From assembly GCF_024158025.1 (NCBI RefSeq), contig NZ_JAMZEL010000012.1, positions 1 through 64,000 on the forward strand: a stretch of DNA of 64,000 bases, given 5' to 3'. The notes beneath the pieces are model-generated. The model worked only from the letters and a program-made list of their open reading frames with translations. It had not been told where the DNA came from and ran no database searches. This DNA comes from Runella salmonicolor. GTDB taxonomy: Bacteria > Bacteroidota > Bacteroidia > Cytophagales > Spirosomataceae. Positions 32,343-41,892 of this stretch are shown one piece after another (position 1 is the stretch's first letter; each line of letters begins with the position of its first letter). A program made the translations under genes and the position numbers.

Positions 32343-33773
32343 TCAATACGTTACCCAAGTATCTTTTCCACCCCCGCCTTGCGATGAGTTTACGACCAAC
32401 GAACCTTTGCGCAACGCAACGCGCGTGAGTCCGCCCGGAATGACGTTGATACCATCGCCGTAAAGAATATAAGGGCGCAAATCTACGTGGCGACCTTCGG
32501 CGTGGTCGTCCACGATACAAGGCACGCGTGAGAGCGAAATCACGGGCTGGGCAATGTAGTTACGGGGATTGTCTTTGATTTTCTGACGGAACAGTTCGTG
32601 TTCTTCTTTGGTCGCTTTCGGCCCAATGAGCATTCCGTAGCCTCCTGCTTCGTTGGCTTCTTTAATGACCAGATTTTCCACGTTTTCAAGTACGTATTTG
32701 AGGTCATCGGCTTCGCGACAAATGTACGTTTGAACGTTAGGAATCATCGCTTCTTGATCCAGATAATACTTGATAATGCGCGGCACGTACGCATAAATCA
32801 CTTTATCGTCGGCAACGCCCGTTCCAGGAGCATTGGCAAGGGCTACGCGGCCTTTTTTGTACACATCAAATATTCCCGGAATCCCGATGAGCGAATGCGG
32901 ATTAAACGCCTGCGGGTCCAAAAACGTATCATCCAAACGACGGTAGATTACGTCAACAATCTCAAACCCACGGGTTGTTCGCATTTTTACGTATCCTCCC
33001 GAAACCACCAAATCGCGGGCATCAACGAGTTCAACGCCCATTTGCTGCGCCAAATAAGAGTGCTCAAAGTAAGCTGAATTATAAATTCCCGGCGTCAGTA
33101 CCACAATGTTTGGATCGGGACGGTCGGCAATAAATTTAAGCATTTCAAACAAACGCGCTGGATAATCAGATACTGGCCGTACACCTGTGCGGGCCAAGAC
33201 CTCGGGAAAAATCTGCTTTGACAACTCTCTATTTTCCAGCATATAAGACACGCCCGACGGGCAACGGAGATTATCTTCCAAAACCATGAATGTTCCGTCG
33301 TCGCCCCGAATCAAATCTGTACCTGTGATGTGACACCAAATTCCTTTCGGGGGTTTTAACCCCTTGCAGGCTTCGAGATAGCATTTTGAGGTTTCAATCA
33401 AATCTCTCGGCACCACTCCATCATCCAGAATTTTCTGGTCGTTGTAGATATCGTCAATAAACATATTCAGGGCCGTAATCCGCTGAATAAGTCCTTTTTC
33501 CAGTCGATTCCAATCCTCGCCTGCTACTACCCTCGGGATAATGTCAAGCGGCATAATACGTTCGGTTCCTTCTCCTTCAGAATAAACATTGAACGTAATC
33601 CCCATTGACATCAGCGCCCTTTCGGCGGTATGCTGGCGATTCATCAATTCGGTTTGCGTCAGTTGTTCTACGCGTTGTTTAAATGCCTCACAGCCGGGGC
33701 GAATCTTGCCGTCCGACGAAAACATTTCATCGTAAAACTTCTCGGTGTCATAATTTTTAAAAGAGAAATGCAT
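32343..33773 (-). CDS. Circularly permuted ATP-grasp type 2 protein
   Basis: A 476-aa protein of the circularly permuted ATP-grasp family (former DUF404/DUF407). Recognisable segments are FNVYSEGEGTERIMPLDIIPRVV, DLIRGDDGTFMVLEDNLRCPSGVSYMLENR, VLTPGIYNSAYFEHSYLAQQMG and VIKEANEAGGYGMLIGP. Such proteins are thought to ligate amino acids or peptides. They usually sit with an alpha-E domain protein and a transglutaminase, as a possible peptide-tagging set, but neither partner is adjacent here. Here it is a single-gene unit with its own terminator. Confidence 0.9.
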   Translation of the reverse strand: MHFSFKNYDTEKFYDEMFSSDGKIRPGCEAFKQRVEQLTQTELMNRQHTAERALMSMGITFNVYSEGEGTERIMPLDIIPRVVAGEDWNRLEKGLIQRITALNMFIDDIYNDQKILDDGVVPRDLIETSKCYLEACKGLKPPKGIWCHITGTDLIRGDDGTFMVLEDNLRCPSGVSYMLENRELSKQIFPEVLARTGVRPVSDYPARLFEMLKFIADRPDPNIVVLTPGIYNSAYFEHSYLAQQMGVELVDARDLVVSGGYVKMRTTRGFEIVDVIYRRLDDTFLDPQAFNPHSLIGIPGIFDVYKKGRVALANAPGTGVADDKVIYAYVPRIIKYYLDQEAMIPNVQTYICREADDLKYVLENVENLVIKEANEAGGYGMLIGPKATKEEHELFRQKIKDNPRNYIAQPVISLSRVPCIVDDHAEGRHVDLRPYILYGDGINVIPGGLTRVALRKGSLVVNSSQGGGGKDTWVTY

Positions 33774-34007
33774 AATGGCGAAAAAGTAGGTGAGTTATTT
33801 GTTTTGCCGAACAAGATATGTACAAAATAACGATTTAGCCAAATTTTCTACCTCAATTTATCCCATTCATTTTACATTTCTTAAATTGTATGATTATATC
33901 GTACTTTGCGTCACCTTTTTACGTTTCTTGAAATGGAAGATATAGTATTTCCAACAAATCTTATTTTCCGCTGGTTTTAATACAAACTAACACTTTACTC
34001 TTTCGGG

Positions 34008-35549
34008 ATGACACGTCGCCTTTTGGTCATTATTGTTGGAATACTGAGTTGCATATCTGTCCAAGCTCAACACTGGCTGGGGCTATCTTCGAGCAATTAT
34101 GCAGGTACAAACGCACTTTTTCTAAACCCTGCTCATGCCGCCGACTCTCGACATAAATTGTACATCAATCTTATTGGCAACGATTTTTTTCTAATCAATA
34201 ACTACCTTCGTTACGATGCTCCTTACTCATTTGTAAGTTTAATCACCAACAGTGTTTCCCAGAAATACCGCAGCGAACGTGGTCTAATTATCTGGAAAGA
34301 CGCCTATTATGCCGAACGCCTCAACGGTAAACCCAAACATTTTCATACTGGCGGAGATTTACGGGGGCCATCTGCCTTATTTTCTTTCAAAAACAACCGC
34401 TTTGCCATAGCACTTACTACCCGAGGTAGGTATACCCTCAACCTGACGGATGTATCGGAAGAAACGGCGCGTGTGATTCGCTACGGAACCAATTTGGTTG
34501 AATTACAAAGTAAGGATTTCACCAATCAAACCGCCAAGTTGTCGACCAACGGCCTAGTAGAAATAGGCGCTACTTTTGGTGCCGTACTGGCCGATTGGGA
34601 TGAAGACTTTCTGAAAGTAGGCGTGACCGTGAAGCGATTGGTTGGGGTTTATAATGTCCATGCCGATATGCAAGACGCGGCTTACCGAATCAACGTTGAA
34701 AGTCTCAACCCCGAACGTGAATTTATTCTGGCCTCCAAATTACAGGCTACCTACGGCTACACTACCGAAGAAGCCTTTTCTAATCTAGGACTTAACCCCC
34801 AATTTCTGTTCGGAAACCGCTCGGCAGGAGGTGGCTGGGGCTTTGACCTCGGGGCAGTATATGAGTACCGGCCAGACGTACAAAAACTCAAAATCGGTGG
34901 ACCACGAGGCGGTCGGCACCACGACCCCAACAAAAATAAATACAAATACCGTATTTCAGCGGCGCTGACAGATATTGGGGCTATCCGCTACAAAAACTTA
35001 AATTATGTACGAGAAATCGACGTTGACCCTCCTGCGGCCCAATTCTCCTACATTAATTTCAACAGTCTGCCAAGCAGTGGTGCTGCCATTGATGCCGTCA
35101 ACCGAAGCATCAATGTCCGGCCTGCCGATACTCCCCGAGGATGGACCGTTGGTCTGCCCACTTCTTTCAATGCAAGTTTTGACTATCATCACAAAAATCG
35201 ATTGTACGTCAATGCGCTTTGGGTGCAGGGCTTACGCGGCAAAAACTATTTGGATATAAAACCACAATCGGTTTTTGCCATAACACCCCGTTACGAAACC
35301 AAATGGTTTGAAGTTTCCACTCCTTTAGCCATGGTCGACAATTACAGAGTATTTACCATGGGATTAGCCACCCGAATCGGCCCAGTTATCATCGGTACCG
35401 ACCATCTAGGAGGGCTTTTGGACATTGGTAAACCCCAAGGATTAGACTTTTACTTTGGGTTGTACGCTCCGTTTTTCCATCGCAAACCTGACGACCCAAA
35501 CAAGTGTTGGTATCAGCCTTACGAAAAATCCTCGCGTCGTAAACGATAA
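34008..35549 (+). CDS. DUF5723 outer-membrane-like protein
   Basis: A 513-aa secreted protein (signal peptide MTRRLLVIIVGILSCISVQAQ) with the N-terminal SSSNYAGTNALFLNPAHAADSRHKLYINLIG-type sequence typical of DUF5723 proteins, thought to be outer-membrane beta-barrels. Alternating hydrophobic strands and aromatic residues through the body are consistent with a barrel. The function is unknown. The enoyl-CoA hydratase gene starts 8 nt after its stop. The 234-bp divergent gap upstream shows no clear promoter by eye. Confidence 0.8.
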   Translation: MTRRLLVIIVGILSCISVQAQHWLGLSSSNYAGTNALFLNPAHAADSRHKLYINLIGNDFFLINNYLRYDAPYSFVSLITNSVSQKYRSERGLIIWKDAYYAERLNGKPKHFHTGGDLRGPSALFSFKNNRFAIALTTRGRYTLNLTDVSEETARVIRYGTNLVELQSKDFTNQTAKLSTNGLVEIGATFGAVLADWDEDFLKVGVTVKRLVGVYNVHADMQDAAYRINVESLNPEREFILASKLQATYGYTTEEAFSNLGLNPQFLFGNRSAGGGWGFDLGAVYEYRPDVQKLKIGGPRGGRHHDPNKNKYKYRISAALTDIGAIRYKNLNYVREIDVDPPAAQFSYINFNSLPSSGAAIDAVNRSINVRPADTPRGWTVGLPTSFNASFDYHHKNRLYVNALWVQGLRGKNYLDIKPQSVFAITPRYETKWFEVSTPLAMVDNYRVFTMGLATRIGPVIIGTDHLGGLLDIGKPQGLDFYFGLYAPFFHRKPDDPNKCWYQPYEKSSRRKR

Positions 35550-35556
35550 TCCGCTT

Positions 35557-36321
35557 ATGGAACCTCATGTCACCGTCGACCTTTCTCCCGAAGGAATCGC
35601 TACGATTACGTTTTTTCACCCTGCCCAAAACGCCATGCCAAGTTTTCTTTTGCGGCAGTTGGCCGAAACTATCCAAGAAACGGGTCAAAATCCTGCCACA
35701 AAAGTCATTATTTTACAAAGCGGAGGTGAGCGTACATTTTGCGCGGGCGCAAGTTTTGACGAACTAGCCACGATTCAAAACGAAGAAGAAGGCTTGACTT
35801 TTTTTTCGGGCTTCGCCAACGTCATCAATGCTTGTCGTACGAGTCCAGTAATTGTTTTAGGGCGGGTACAGGGCAAAGCCGTAGGTGGCGGGGTAGGTTT
35901 AGCCGCTGCAACCGACTATTGTTTTGCCACCCAACACGCCTCCATTCGGTTGAGTGAATTATTGATTGGAATCGGCCCGTTTGTGGTAGGGCCTGCCATT
36001 GAGCGCAAGATAGGCGTATCAGCCTTTTCACAACTTACGCTCAATGCTTCTACCTTTTACTCCGCCACTTGGGCCCAAGACAAAGGTCTTTATACCGAGG
36101 TTTTTGAAACAACCGCCGAATTGGATACGGCCCTCAGCGCCTTTGCACGTTCTCTCACGGCCTACCATCCTGCTGCTTTACAAGAATTGAAGAAAGTATT
36201 TTGGCAAGGAACAGAACATTGGAATACCCTTTTGACCGAGCGTGCAGCCATCAGCGGCCGACTCGTCCTGTCGGATTTTACACGGGCGGCTATTGGCCGA
36301 ATGAAAGCAAAAAATCAATAA
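35557..36321 (+). CDS. Enoyl-CoA hydratase/isomerase family protein
   Basis: A 254-aa crotonase-fold protein. Both oxyanion-hole segments are visible: FCAGASFDEL and GKAVGGGVGLAAATDYCFA. The region that carries catalytic Glu in hydratases reads LSELLIGIGPFVVGPAIERKIG. Substrate could be a short-chain or methylglutaconyl-type acyl-CoA. The start is at 35557, since the upstream open frame overlaps the DUF5723 gene. The 8-nt spacing suggests cotranscription. Confidence 0.88.
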   Translation: MEPHVTVDLSPEGIATITFFHPAQNAMPSFLLRQLAETIQETGQNPATKVIILQSGGERTFCAGASFDELATIQNEEEGLTFFSGFANVINACRTSPVIVLGRVQGKAVGGGVGLAAATDYCFATQHASIRLSELLIGIGPFVVGPAIERKIGVSAFSQLTLNASTFYSATWAQDKGLYTEVFETTAELDTALSAFARSLTAYHPAALQELKKVFWQGTEHWNTLLTERAAISGRLVLSDFTRAAIGRMKAKNQ

Positions 36322-36322
36322 A

Positions 36323-37255
36323 TCAGGGCCGAAAACGCAACTGAATGACCAATGGATAGTGGTCAGACTTGGTGTATTTTACAGTCTGAAATACGACCGT
36401 TTCTAATCGGTTGTTGATCAAACAATGGTCAATCGGAATCAACATGAGTGGCATCCAAACCGGCCAACTTGGATGAAGACCAAACCCTTCGCGGCAATTG
36501 GTTAGCCCTGACTTCATTATGAAATCTTGGTAAATAACCGACCAAGGTGTGATGTTTAAATCGCCAATCACGAGCGTTGGATTTCGTTCTTGGGTCAACA
36601 ATGCTGCAATGTGCTTCAATTCTTGATTACGGATTATAAAATCCACTTCCTTGATGGGGTTGTAGGCGTGGCACGCAATGATGGTCAAGGGTTTGTTTTT
36701 GACAATCGTGGTCAATCGCATCAACCCTCTCACGGCAAAAGTCGCCGCTGAGTCAACCACAATCGGCGTACGACTTGCCACAAACACCTCGGTGTCATTT
36801 TTGGCAAAAACCACAAAAGAATGCGGATATTCTTGCGCAAACGTCTTTTTTAAGTGCGCAATAAGCGGCGGTGTGGCTTCATTGATGGAAAAAAAATCAG
36901 GTTTTTCTTCCCGAATCTGTTGGGTAACGAGCGAATAATCATGGTTTTTGAAAAGAACGTTAGCGTGATAAACCTTAAAATCAGCTTTATGTTGCGAAAC
37001 TGATTTTGACGAGAATAACCAATTCTCTATCAACCAAGCATTTCCTACAAATAGCGCTAAACTCAGGGCCGTCAATGCCCATTGCTTCCGCAAAAGCTGC
37101 CAAATGGCTAACATCAAACTTAAAAAGCAGTATTGAACCCGGAAGCTGGAAAAATGATCAAACCAACGGCTGTATTCACCCAAATATCCAATCAACGAGG
37201 CAAAAAGCACCAACCAAGGAGCGTATTGTAAAGCTTTTTTCAATATTCGTACCAT
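36323..37255 (-). CDS. Membrane-anchored endonuclease/exonuclease/phosphatase protein
   Basis: About 310 aa. The N-terminus has three hydrophobic segments (about residues 10-30, 40-58, 62-80), followed by an EEP (DNase I-like) domain with ENWL..., SINEATPP (metal-binding Glu), LVIGDLNITPWS (Asp-x-Asn), and C-terminal KSDHYPLVI (Asp-His). The domain should face the outside. EEP domains cleave phosphodiesters in nucleic acids or lipids; the substrate is unknown. The start overlaps the 3' end of rarA by 16 bp (28 bp if Met at 37267 is used). Confidence 0.82.
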   Translation of the reverse strand: MVRILKKALQYAPWLVLFASLIGYLGEYSRWFDHFSSFRVQYCFLSLMLAIWQLLRKQWALTALSLALFVGNAWLIENWLFSSKSVSQHKADFKVYHANVLFKNHDYSLVTQQIREEKPDFFSINEATPPLIAHLKKTFAQEYPHSFVVFAKNDTEVFVASRTPIVVDSAATFAVRGLMRLTTIVKNKPLTIIACHAYNPIKEVDFIIRNQELKHIAALLTQERNPTLVIGDLNITPWSVIYQDFIMKSGLTNCREGFGLHPSWPVWMPLMLIPIDHCLINNRLETVVFQTVKYTKSDHYPLVIQLRFRP

Positions 37256-38502
37256 TCGCCCCACCATTTTTGCAATTGTTTACGAATTTCATTTTCCCGG
37301 GCATTTTGTCCTGGTTGGTACAAAACAGTGCCTTTTAGCTCGTCGGGCATAAAGTTTTGAGCCGCAAAATTTCCAGGATGATTATGAGAATATTGGTAGT
37401 TTTTGCCGTAGCCGATTTCTTTCATCAACTTCGTCGGGGCGTTGCGTAGATGCAGCGGCACGGGCAAATGCGCGGTTTGTTCGGCCAACGCCAATGCCTC
37501 ATCAATGGCCAAATAACTCGCATTGCTTTTGGGAGAGGTAGCCAAGTACACCGCCACCTGCGACATGATAATGCGAGACTCCGGATAGCCAATCACCTTA
37601 ACGGCCTGCAAACAGGCATTGGCCATGATTACTGCCGTCGGATTGGCGTTTCCAATGTCTTCGGAAGCCATAATCAACATACGCCGGGCGATAAAATCGG
37701 GGTCCTCCCCCGCTTTTATCATGCGGGCCATCCAATAAAGGGCCGCGTTGGGGTCACTTCCCCGGAGCGATTTGATGAAAGCCGAAATAATGTCATAATG
37801 TTGCTCTCCCGATTTGTCATAACGCGCCATGTTTTGCTGGGCTACTTCGGTCACCATTTCATCGGTAATCGCAATCAGTTCCTCCTGACTATGGGCATTA
37901 ACCACCAATTCCAGCAGATTCAACAGCTTTCGTCCATCACCACCCGACAACCGCAACAGGGCATCATACGACTCAAACTGAATGGTTTTGGTCTTCAAGT
38001 CTTCGTCTTTTTCCACCGCTTGGTGCAGCATTTTTATTAATTCTTCTTTTCCGAGCGCTTCTAAAATATACACCTGACAGCGCGACAGCAGCGCCGAGTT
38101 GATTTCAAAGGAAGGATTTTCGGTGGTTGCGCCAATGAGGGTAATTTGTCCCTTTTCGACCGCGCCAAGCAGCGCATCCTGTTGGCTTTTGTTGTAGCGG
38201 TGAATCTCATCAATAAACACTACGGGCGAAAAAAGACCAGACGGGCGCGCCAACACATCGCGCAACTCTTTCACTCCAGAACTTACCGCGCTCAAACTGT
38301 AGAGGGTTCGTTTGGTCGATTCGGCAATGAGTAGCGCCAGCGTTGTTTTTCCTACACCCGGCGGCCCCCACAAAATCATGGACGGCACCAAATTGTTTTG
38401 GATAGCCCGACGTAAAGCACCGTTGGCCCCCAATAGTTTGGGTTGGCCGATAAAATCATTGAGCGTGCGCGGGCGCATACGTTCGGGCAAGGGAGCAAGC
38501 AT
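37240..38502 (-). CDS. rarA: Replication-associated recombination protein RarA (MgsA)
   Basis: A 420-aa AAA+ ATPase of the RarA/MgsA/WRNIP1 family, acting at stalled forks. It has the N-terminal PLPERMRPRTLNDFIGQ, Walker A GPPGVGKTT, Walker B VVFIDEIHRYNKSQQDALL, sensor GATTENPSFEINSALLSR and the C-terminal tetramerisation region. The frame opens at 38529, but the -7 box TATTTTTG (38534-38527) would overlap that codon, so the ATG at 38502 is chosen. It is divergent from the GNAT gene. Confidence 0.94.
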   Translation of the reverse strand: MLAPLPERMRPRTLNDFIGQPKLLGANGALRRAIQNNLVPSMILWGPPGVGKTTLALLIAESTKRTLYSLSAVSSGVKELRDVLARPSGLFSPVVFIDEIHRYNKSQQDALLGAVEKGQITLIGATTENPSFEINSALLSRCQVYILEALGKEELIKMLHQAVEKDEDLKTKTIQFESYDALLRLSGGDGRKLLNLLELVVNAHSQEELIAITDEMVTEVAQQNMARYDKSGEQHYDIISAFIKSLRGSDPNAALYWMARMIKAGEDPDFIARRMLIMASEDIGNANPTAVIMANACLQAVKVIGYPESRIIMSQVAVYLATSPKSNASYLAIDEALALAEQTAHLPVPLHLRNAPTKLMKEIGYGKNYQYSHNHPGNFAAQNFMPDELKGTVLYQPGQNARENEIRKQLQKWWGEWYEY

Positions 38503-38526
38503 AGCATCGGCAGTTAATGGTGGGCA

Positions 38527-38534
38527 CAAAAATA
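38527..38534 (-). promoter_or_regulatory. -7 box of the rarA promoter
   Basis: TATTTTTG on the minus strand matches TANNTTTG. The expected transcript starts a few bases downstream and excludes the ATG at 38529. The -33 element is not clear. Confidence 0.5.
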
Positions 38535-38580
38535 CAAATGCTCGTATAAATCTATCCTAGGAGTCTTCCAAACTTCCTAT

Positions 38581-38588
38581 TATTTTTG
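38581..38588 (+). promoter_or_regulatory. -7 box of the GNAT gene promoter
   Basis: TATTTTTG matches TANNTTTG, 22 bp upstream of the ATG at 38610. A TTG at 38586 that could extend the frame lies inside this box and is not a start. Confidence 0.5.
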
Positions 38589-38609
38589 AATACTCTTTAC
38601 TTAAAAAAA

Positions 38610-39128
38610 ATGAACAATTACCGAATTGCTACCCCTAACGACATTGAAACAATCGCTAACCTACACGCATTAAGTTGGCAAAACAGTTATCGAGGAATGC
38701 TTTCAGATGATTATCTGGACAACCACGTCCTGGCAGATCGGATTCAGGTTTGGACGCAGAAAATAAATGAGCCTCCAGCTAATCAAATTATTTTTGTCAA
38801 AGAAATAGACAATATCGTCGTTGGCTTTGTTTGCGCTTACGGAAGTCAAACCGATGAATTTGGGACATTTATTGACAATCTTCACGTACTACCTTCTTTT
38901 AAAGGACGGGGAATTGGTAGAGATCTGATGCAAGAAGTATCTGACTGGAGTCTTCAACATTTCAACCAACCCAAACTCTACTTAAAGGTCCTCGAAGACA
39001 ACCACTCAGCCCGATTTTTTTACGAAAAAGTTGGTGGTGAAAAACAAGCCCTGTTTTCAGACATGATGCCTGGAGGGAATAATGTTCGTGTTTGGCGGTG
39101 CGTATGGAAAAAATTTCAGCCAATCTAA
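38610..39128 (+). CDS. GNAT family N-acetyltransferase
   Basis: A 172-aa acetyltransferase with the acetyl-CoA binding motif LHVLPSFKGRGIGRDLMQ (R/Q-x-x-G-x-G/A type) and C-terminal LEDNHSARFFYEKVGG. The N-terminal YRIATPNDIETIANLHALSWQNSYRG is typical of small-molecule or protein N-acetyltransferases of the RimI/YhbS group. The acceptor is unknown. Confidence 0.9.
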   Translation: MNNYRIATPNDIETIANLHALSWQNSYRGMLSDDYLDNHVLADRIQVWTQKINEPPANQIIFVKEIDNIVVGFVCAYGSQTDEFGTFIDNLHVLPSFKGRGIGRDLMQEVSDWSLQHFNQPKLYLKVLEDNHSARFFYEKVGGEKQALFSDMMPGGNNVRVWRCVWKKFQPI

Positions 39129-39191
39129 GTTTTCTTCGTGCTAAAAATTACCGAGAAGCATGAAATTACCACCATGCTATTAAGTATGTAG

Positions 39192-39302
39192 GCTGAGTTA
39201 AGAGAGGCTTTCCAAACGGCCCGCCACACAGCCCACTATACTTTTGATTATCAGCAATTTACAACTAAAACTTTGAAGGTATTATTTTCCCTCAATAATT
39301 AG
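39192..39302 (+). pseudogene. Possible coding remnant
   Basis: A 36-codon stretch between stop codons (starting AELREAFQTARHTAHYTFDY) with protein-like composition but no start codon. It sits in the 260-bp gap after the GNAT gene. It could be the tail of a lost gene or chance. No family is recognised. Confidence 0.2.
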
Positions 39303-39319
39303 GCAGAAACACCAAACAA

Positions 39320-39349
39320 AACGCCCGTAGAAATTCATCCACGGGCGTT
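39320..39349 (-). terminator. Rho-independent terminator of the sigma factor gene
   Basis: A 9-bp GC-rich stem (AACGCCCGT / ACGGGCGTT) with a 12-nt loop, followed on the minus strand by TTGTTTGG. It lies 38 bp after the sigma factor stop. Confidence 0.75.
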
Positions 39350-39387
39350 GGCCTAAATATCAAATTAAAGCAAAATTCTTTTTAACG

Positions 39388-39969
39388 CTACACGATTACG
39401 CGCTCCATCGACAGTTGTTTTTTCAAGCTCGTCAACGCACCAAATACGAGGTTATACACCGATTGGATATTGATTTTCATGAAGTTAGAAATTTCTTCGT
39501 TGGTCATATTAACGTAGAATTTCAAGAAAATAGCTTCGCGCTGACGGCGGGGCAGTTTTTCGAGTGCTTCATTCAGGTTACGATTGGTTTGTAGATAATC
39601 TTCCTGAGCAATCACATAAGACTCTGCCGAAGCGGTGTACAAATGATGGTACTCCAACGGAATCTCCTCGCTGCTCGTGTTTTTTTGCTGGGCATTGAGG
39701 TGACGAACCAACTTACGTTTAATCGAAGCCATCAAATAATAGCGTACCGAAGTGGTATCGCCGAGCGTGTGGCGGTGTTGCCAAAGTTCCACAAACAAAT
39801 CGTGGATACAATCCTTGATTAGAGCCTTATCGGCGCTGAATTGTGTACAGTAATTGTACAATAATTGAACATAACATTGATACAAACGTGCAAAAGAAGG
39901 CTCATCGTCTTGGCGGAACTGATTCCAGAGAGTTACCTCTTCTTGGGTTGTAAGGTGAAAACGAGGCAT
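39388..39969 (-). CDS. ECF-type RNA polymerase sigma factor
   Basis: A 193-aa sigma-70 family ECF factor. Region 2 is DDEPSFARLYQCYVQLLYNYC...DCIHDLFVELWQHRHTL, region 4 is LEKLPRRQREAIFLKFYVNMTNEEISNFMKINIQSVYNLVFGALTSLKKQL. In Bacteroidota many ECF factors sit with a FecR anti-sigma factor and SusC/D genes; here none is adjacent and the gene is monocistronic, so its regulator is elsewhere or it is controlled by expression level. Confidence 0.93.
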   Translation of the reverse strand: MPRFHLTTQEEVTLWNQFRQDDEPSFARLYQCYVQLLYNYCTQFSADKALIKDCIHDLFVELWQHRHTLGDTTSVRYYLMASIKRKLVRHLNAQQKNTSSEEIPLEYHHLYTASAESYVIAQEDYLQTNRNLNEALEKLPRRQREAIFLKFYVNMTNEEISNFMKINIQSVYNLVFGALTSLKKQLSMERVIV

Positions 39970-40069
39970 TGGGGTGGAGGGGTTTGGGGTTTAGAAACAA
40001 TCACGCCTCAAATGTAATTTTCTTTATAATAAGTTGCAAAATAAAAAGTGTTTTTTTAACAATTAATTT

Positions 40070-41713
40070 TTAAAAATATAATTTGGTAAAACTGAAACTT
40101 TGCCCATCAAATAAACCTAAATCACTCATTTTCAACGAAGGAATTACTAAAAGGCCCATAAAAGATAGTGTCATAAACGGCGAATTTAGCTTAGAACCAA
40201 GTTGAGATTTAACAAAAAAATCAATTTGCGTATACTGTTCCGCCACTTTATATCCATCAACGTCCGACATCAAACCCGCAATTGGGAGCGGTAGAAGATG
40301 CGCCGCACCCGCTTTTTGGCTGACCGCACTCACACCACCTTGGGCTTCAATCACCAAATTGATGGCCTGTACCAAACTTTCATCGTCACAGCCCACGGCA
40401 ATGATATTGTGAGAATCATGCGCCACCGACGACGCAATCGCTCCTTCCTCCAATCCGATGTTTTTAATAAATCCTACCGCGACAGGCGCAGGATGATAGC
40501 GATTTACAACAACGATTTTCAAAATATCCCGCGCCGTATCCGACACAATAAGGCCATTCTGTATCAGCGCTGGCACTTCCAACTGATTTGTGATGAGTTG
40601 TCCATCCAACGCCTCAATGACGTTCAATGTCAAAGACGAAGAAGTCGCTTCAATTTTCAAATCAGTGGCCTGTAAAAATTTACAGTCAAATTGATTGACC
40701 AGCGGGCTTCGCAGGTCAGGGATATTTGAGCTGCCATTTTGGGATACTTTCTCTCCTTCTATGTAGGTCTCCAAAATGTCAAAATCTTGAAGATTGTTGA
40801 CCAAAATAAAATCAGCGGGGTCTCCCTCCCGCAACAAACCGACGTTGAGACGATAATGCAATACGGGATTCAGGCAGGCCGCCCGCAATACGCTGAAAAG
40901 CGGATAGCCTTTGGCCAGCGCTCGCTTTACTAACTGATTGATATGGCCTTCCACCAAATTATCGGGATGCTTGTCGTCCGAGCAAAACATCAGTCGGTTG
41001 GGGAAGTCGGCGATAAGCGGGATAAGCGCCTCAAAATTTTTGGCTGCGCTTCCTTCCCGTATCAAAATATAATCTAACCCAAGTTGAAGTTTATCAAGCG
41101 CCTCGTCGTAGGTGAAGCACTCGTGGTCGGTCGTGATGCCCGCTTCGATGTATTTTTGGGCATCAGCACCGCGCAGCCCCGGCGCATGTCCGTCTACGGG
41201 CTTATTGAATGCCTGCGCCAAACGGATTTTCATCATCACATCGGGGTCTTCGTGCAAAACGCCCGGAAAATTCATCATCTCGGCCAAGTAACCAATTTCT
41301 TTCATGGCCAACAACCGACGAACGTCTTTGGCTGAAATCACGGCCCCAGCGGTTTCGAAGGTAGTAGCGGGTACGCATGAAGGAGCACCGAAACAAAACT
41401 TAAACGGCACGCGTTTGCTGTCTTCAATCATGTATTCTACGCCCGCCACGCCCAACACATTGCCGATTTCGTGCGGGTCGGAGACCGTGGCGACGGTTCC
41501 GTGGACAACCGCTAGACGGGCAAATTGCGCGGGGGTCAACATCGAACTTTCAATGTGGACGTGGGCATCCACAAAACCGGGCATGATGTACGGCAGTTCT
41601 GGCTCCTCGGCTCCAATTATTTTGATACTGATGATTCTTTTTTCGGCTACTTCAATTTCGGCCTTTCCAATGGTGTGGTCAAAAAGATTAAGTAAATTGG
41701 CTGTAAATAGCAT
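40070..41713 (-). CDS. ade: Adenine deaminase
   Basis: A 547-aa amidohydrolase-superfamily adenine deaminase (adenine to hypoxanthine). Motifs are MPGFVDAHVHIESSMLTPAQFA, TVATVSDPHEIGNVLG, DGHAPGLRG, TDHECFTYDEA, SDDKHPDNL and the C-terminal SVAHDSHNIIAVGCDDESLVQA, all diagnostic. The frame opens with TTG at 41722; the ATG at 41713 (MLFTANLLNLFDH) is preferred. It belongs to purine salvage. No purine genes are adjacent. Confidence 0.95.
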   Translation of the reverse strand: MLFTANLLNLFDHTIGKAEIEVAEKRIISIKIIGAEEPELPYIMPGFVDAHVHIESSMLTPAQFARLAVVHGTVATVSDPHEIGNVLGVAGVEYMIEDSKRVPFKFCFGAPSCVPATTFETAGAVISAKDVRRLLAMKEIGYLAEMMNFPGVLHEDPDVMMKIRLAQAFNKPVDGHAPGLRGADAQKYIEAGITTDHECFTYDEALDKLQLGLDYILIREGSAAKNFEALIPLIADFPNRLMFCSDDKHPDNLVEGHINQLVKRALAKGYPLFSVLRAACLNPVLHYRLNVGLLREGDPADFILVNNLQDFDILETYIEGEKVSQNGSSNIPDLRSPLVNQFDCKFLQATDLKIEATSSSLTLNVIEALDGQLITNQLEVPALIQNGLIVSDTARDILKIVVVNRYHPAPVAVGFIKNIGLEEGAIASSVAHDSHNIIAVGCDDESLVQAINLVIEAQGGVSAVSQKAGAAHLLPLPIAGLMSDVDGYKVAEQYTQIDFFVKSQLGSKLNSPFMTLSFMGLLVIPSLKMSDLGLFDGQSFSFTKLYF

Positions 41714-41892
41714 AATTCCCAAAAGGGTTAGGGGTTTAAAATGAAAGAGTTAAGCGCAAATAAATACTTTATTATCGGTAAGAAAAGAAGCAATAATACC
41801 TTTGCCACTTTTAGATTTAGCCCTCAACCCGTTGAGAAAGTTGCCTAAAATTAGTTCTTTCGTAAAAAGTTGTCAAACCTTTTACGAAAACC

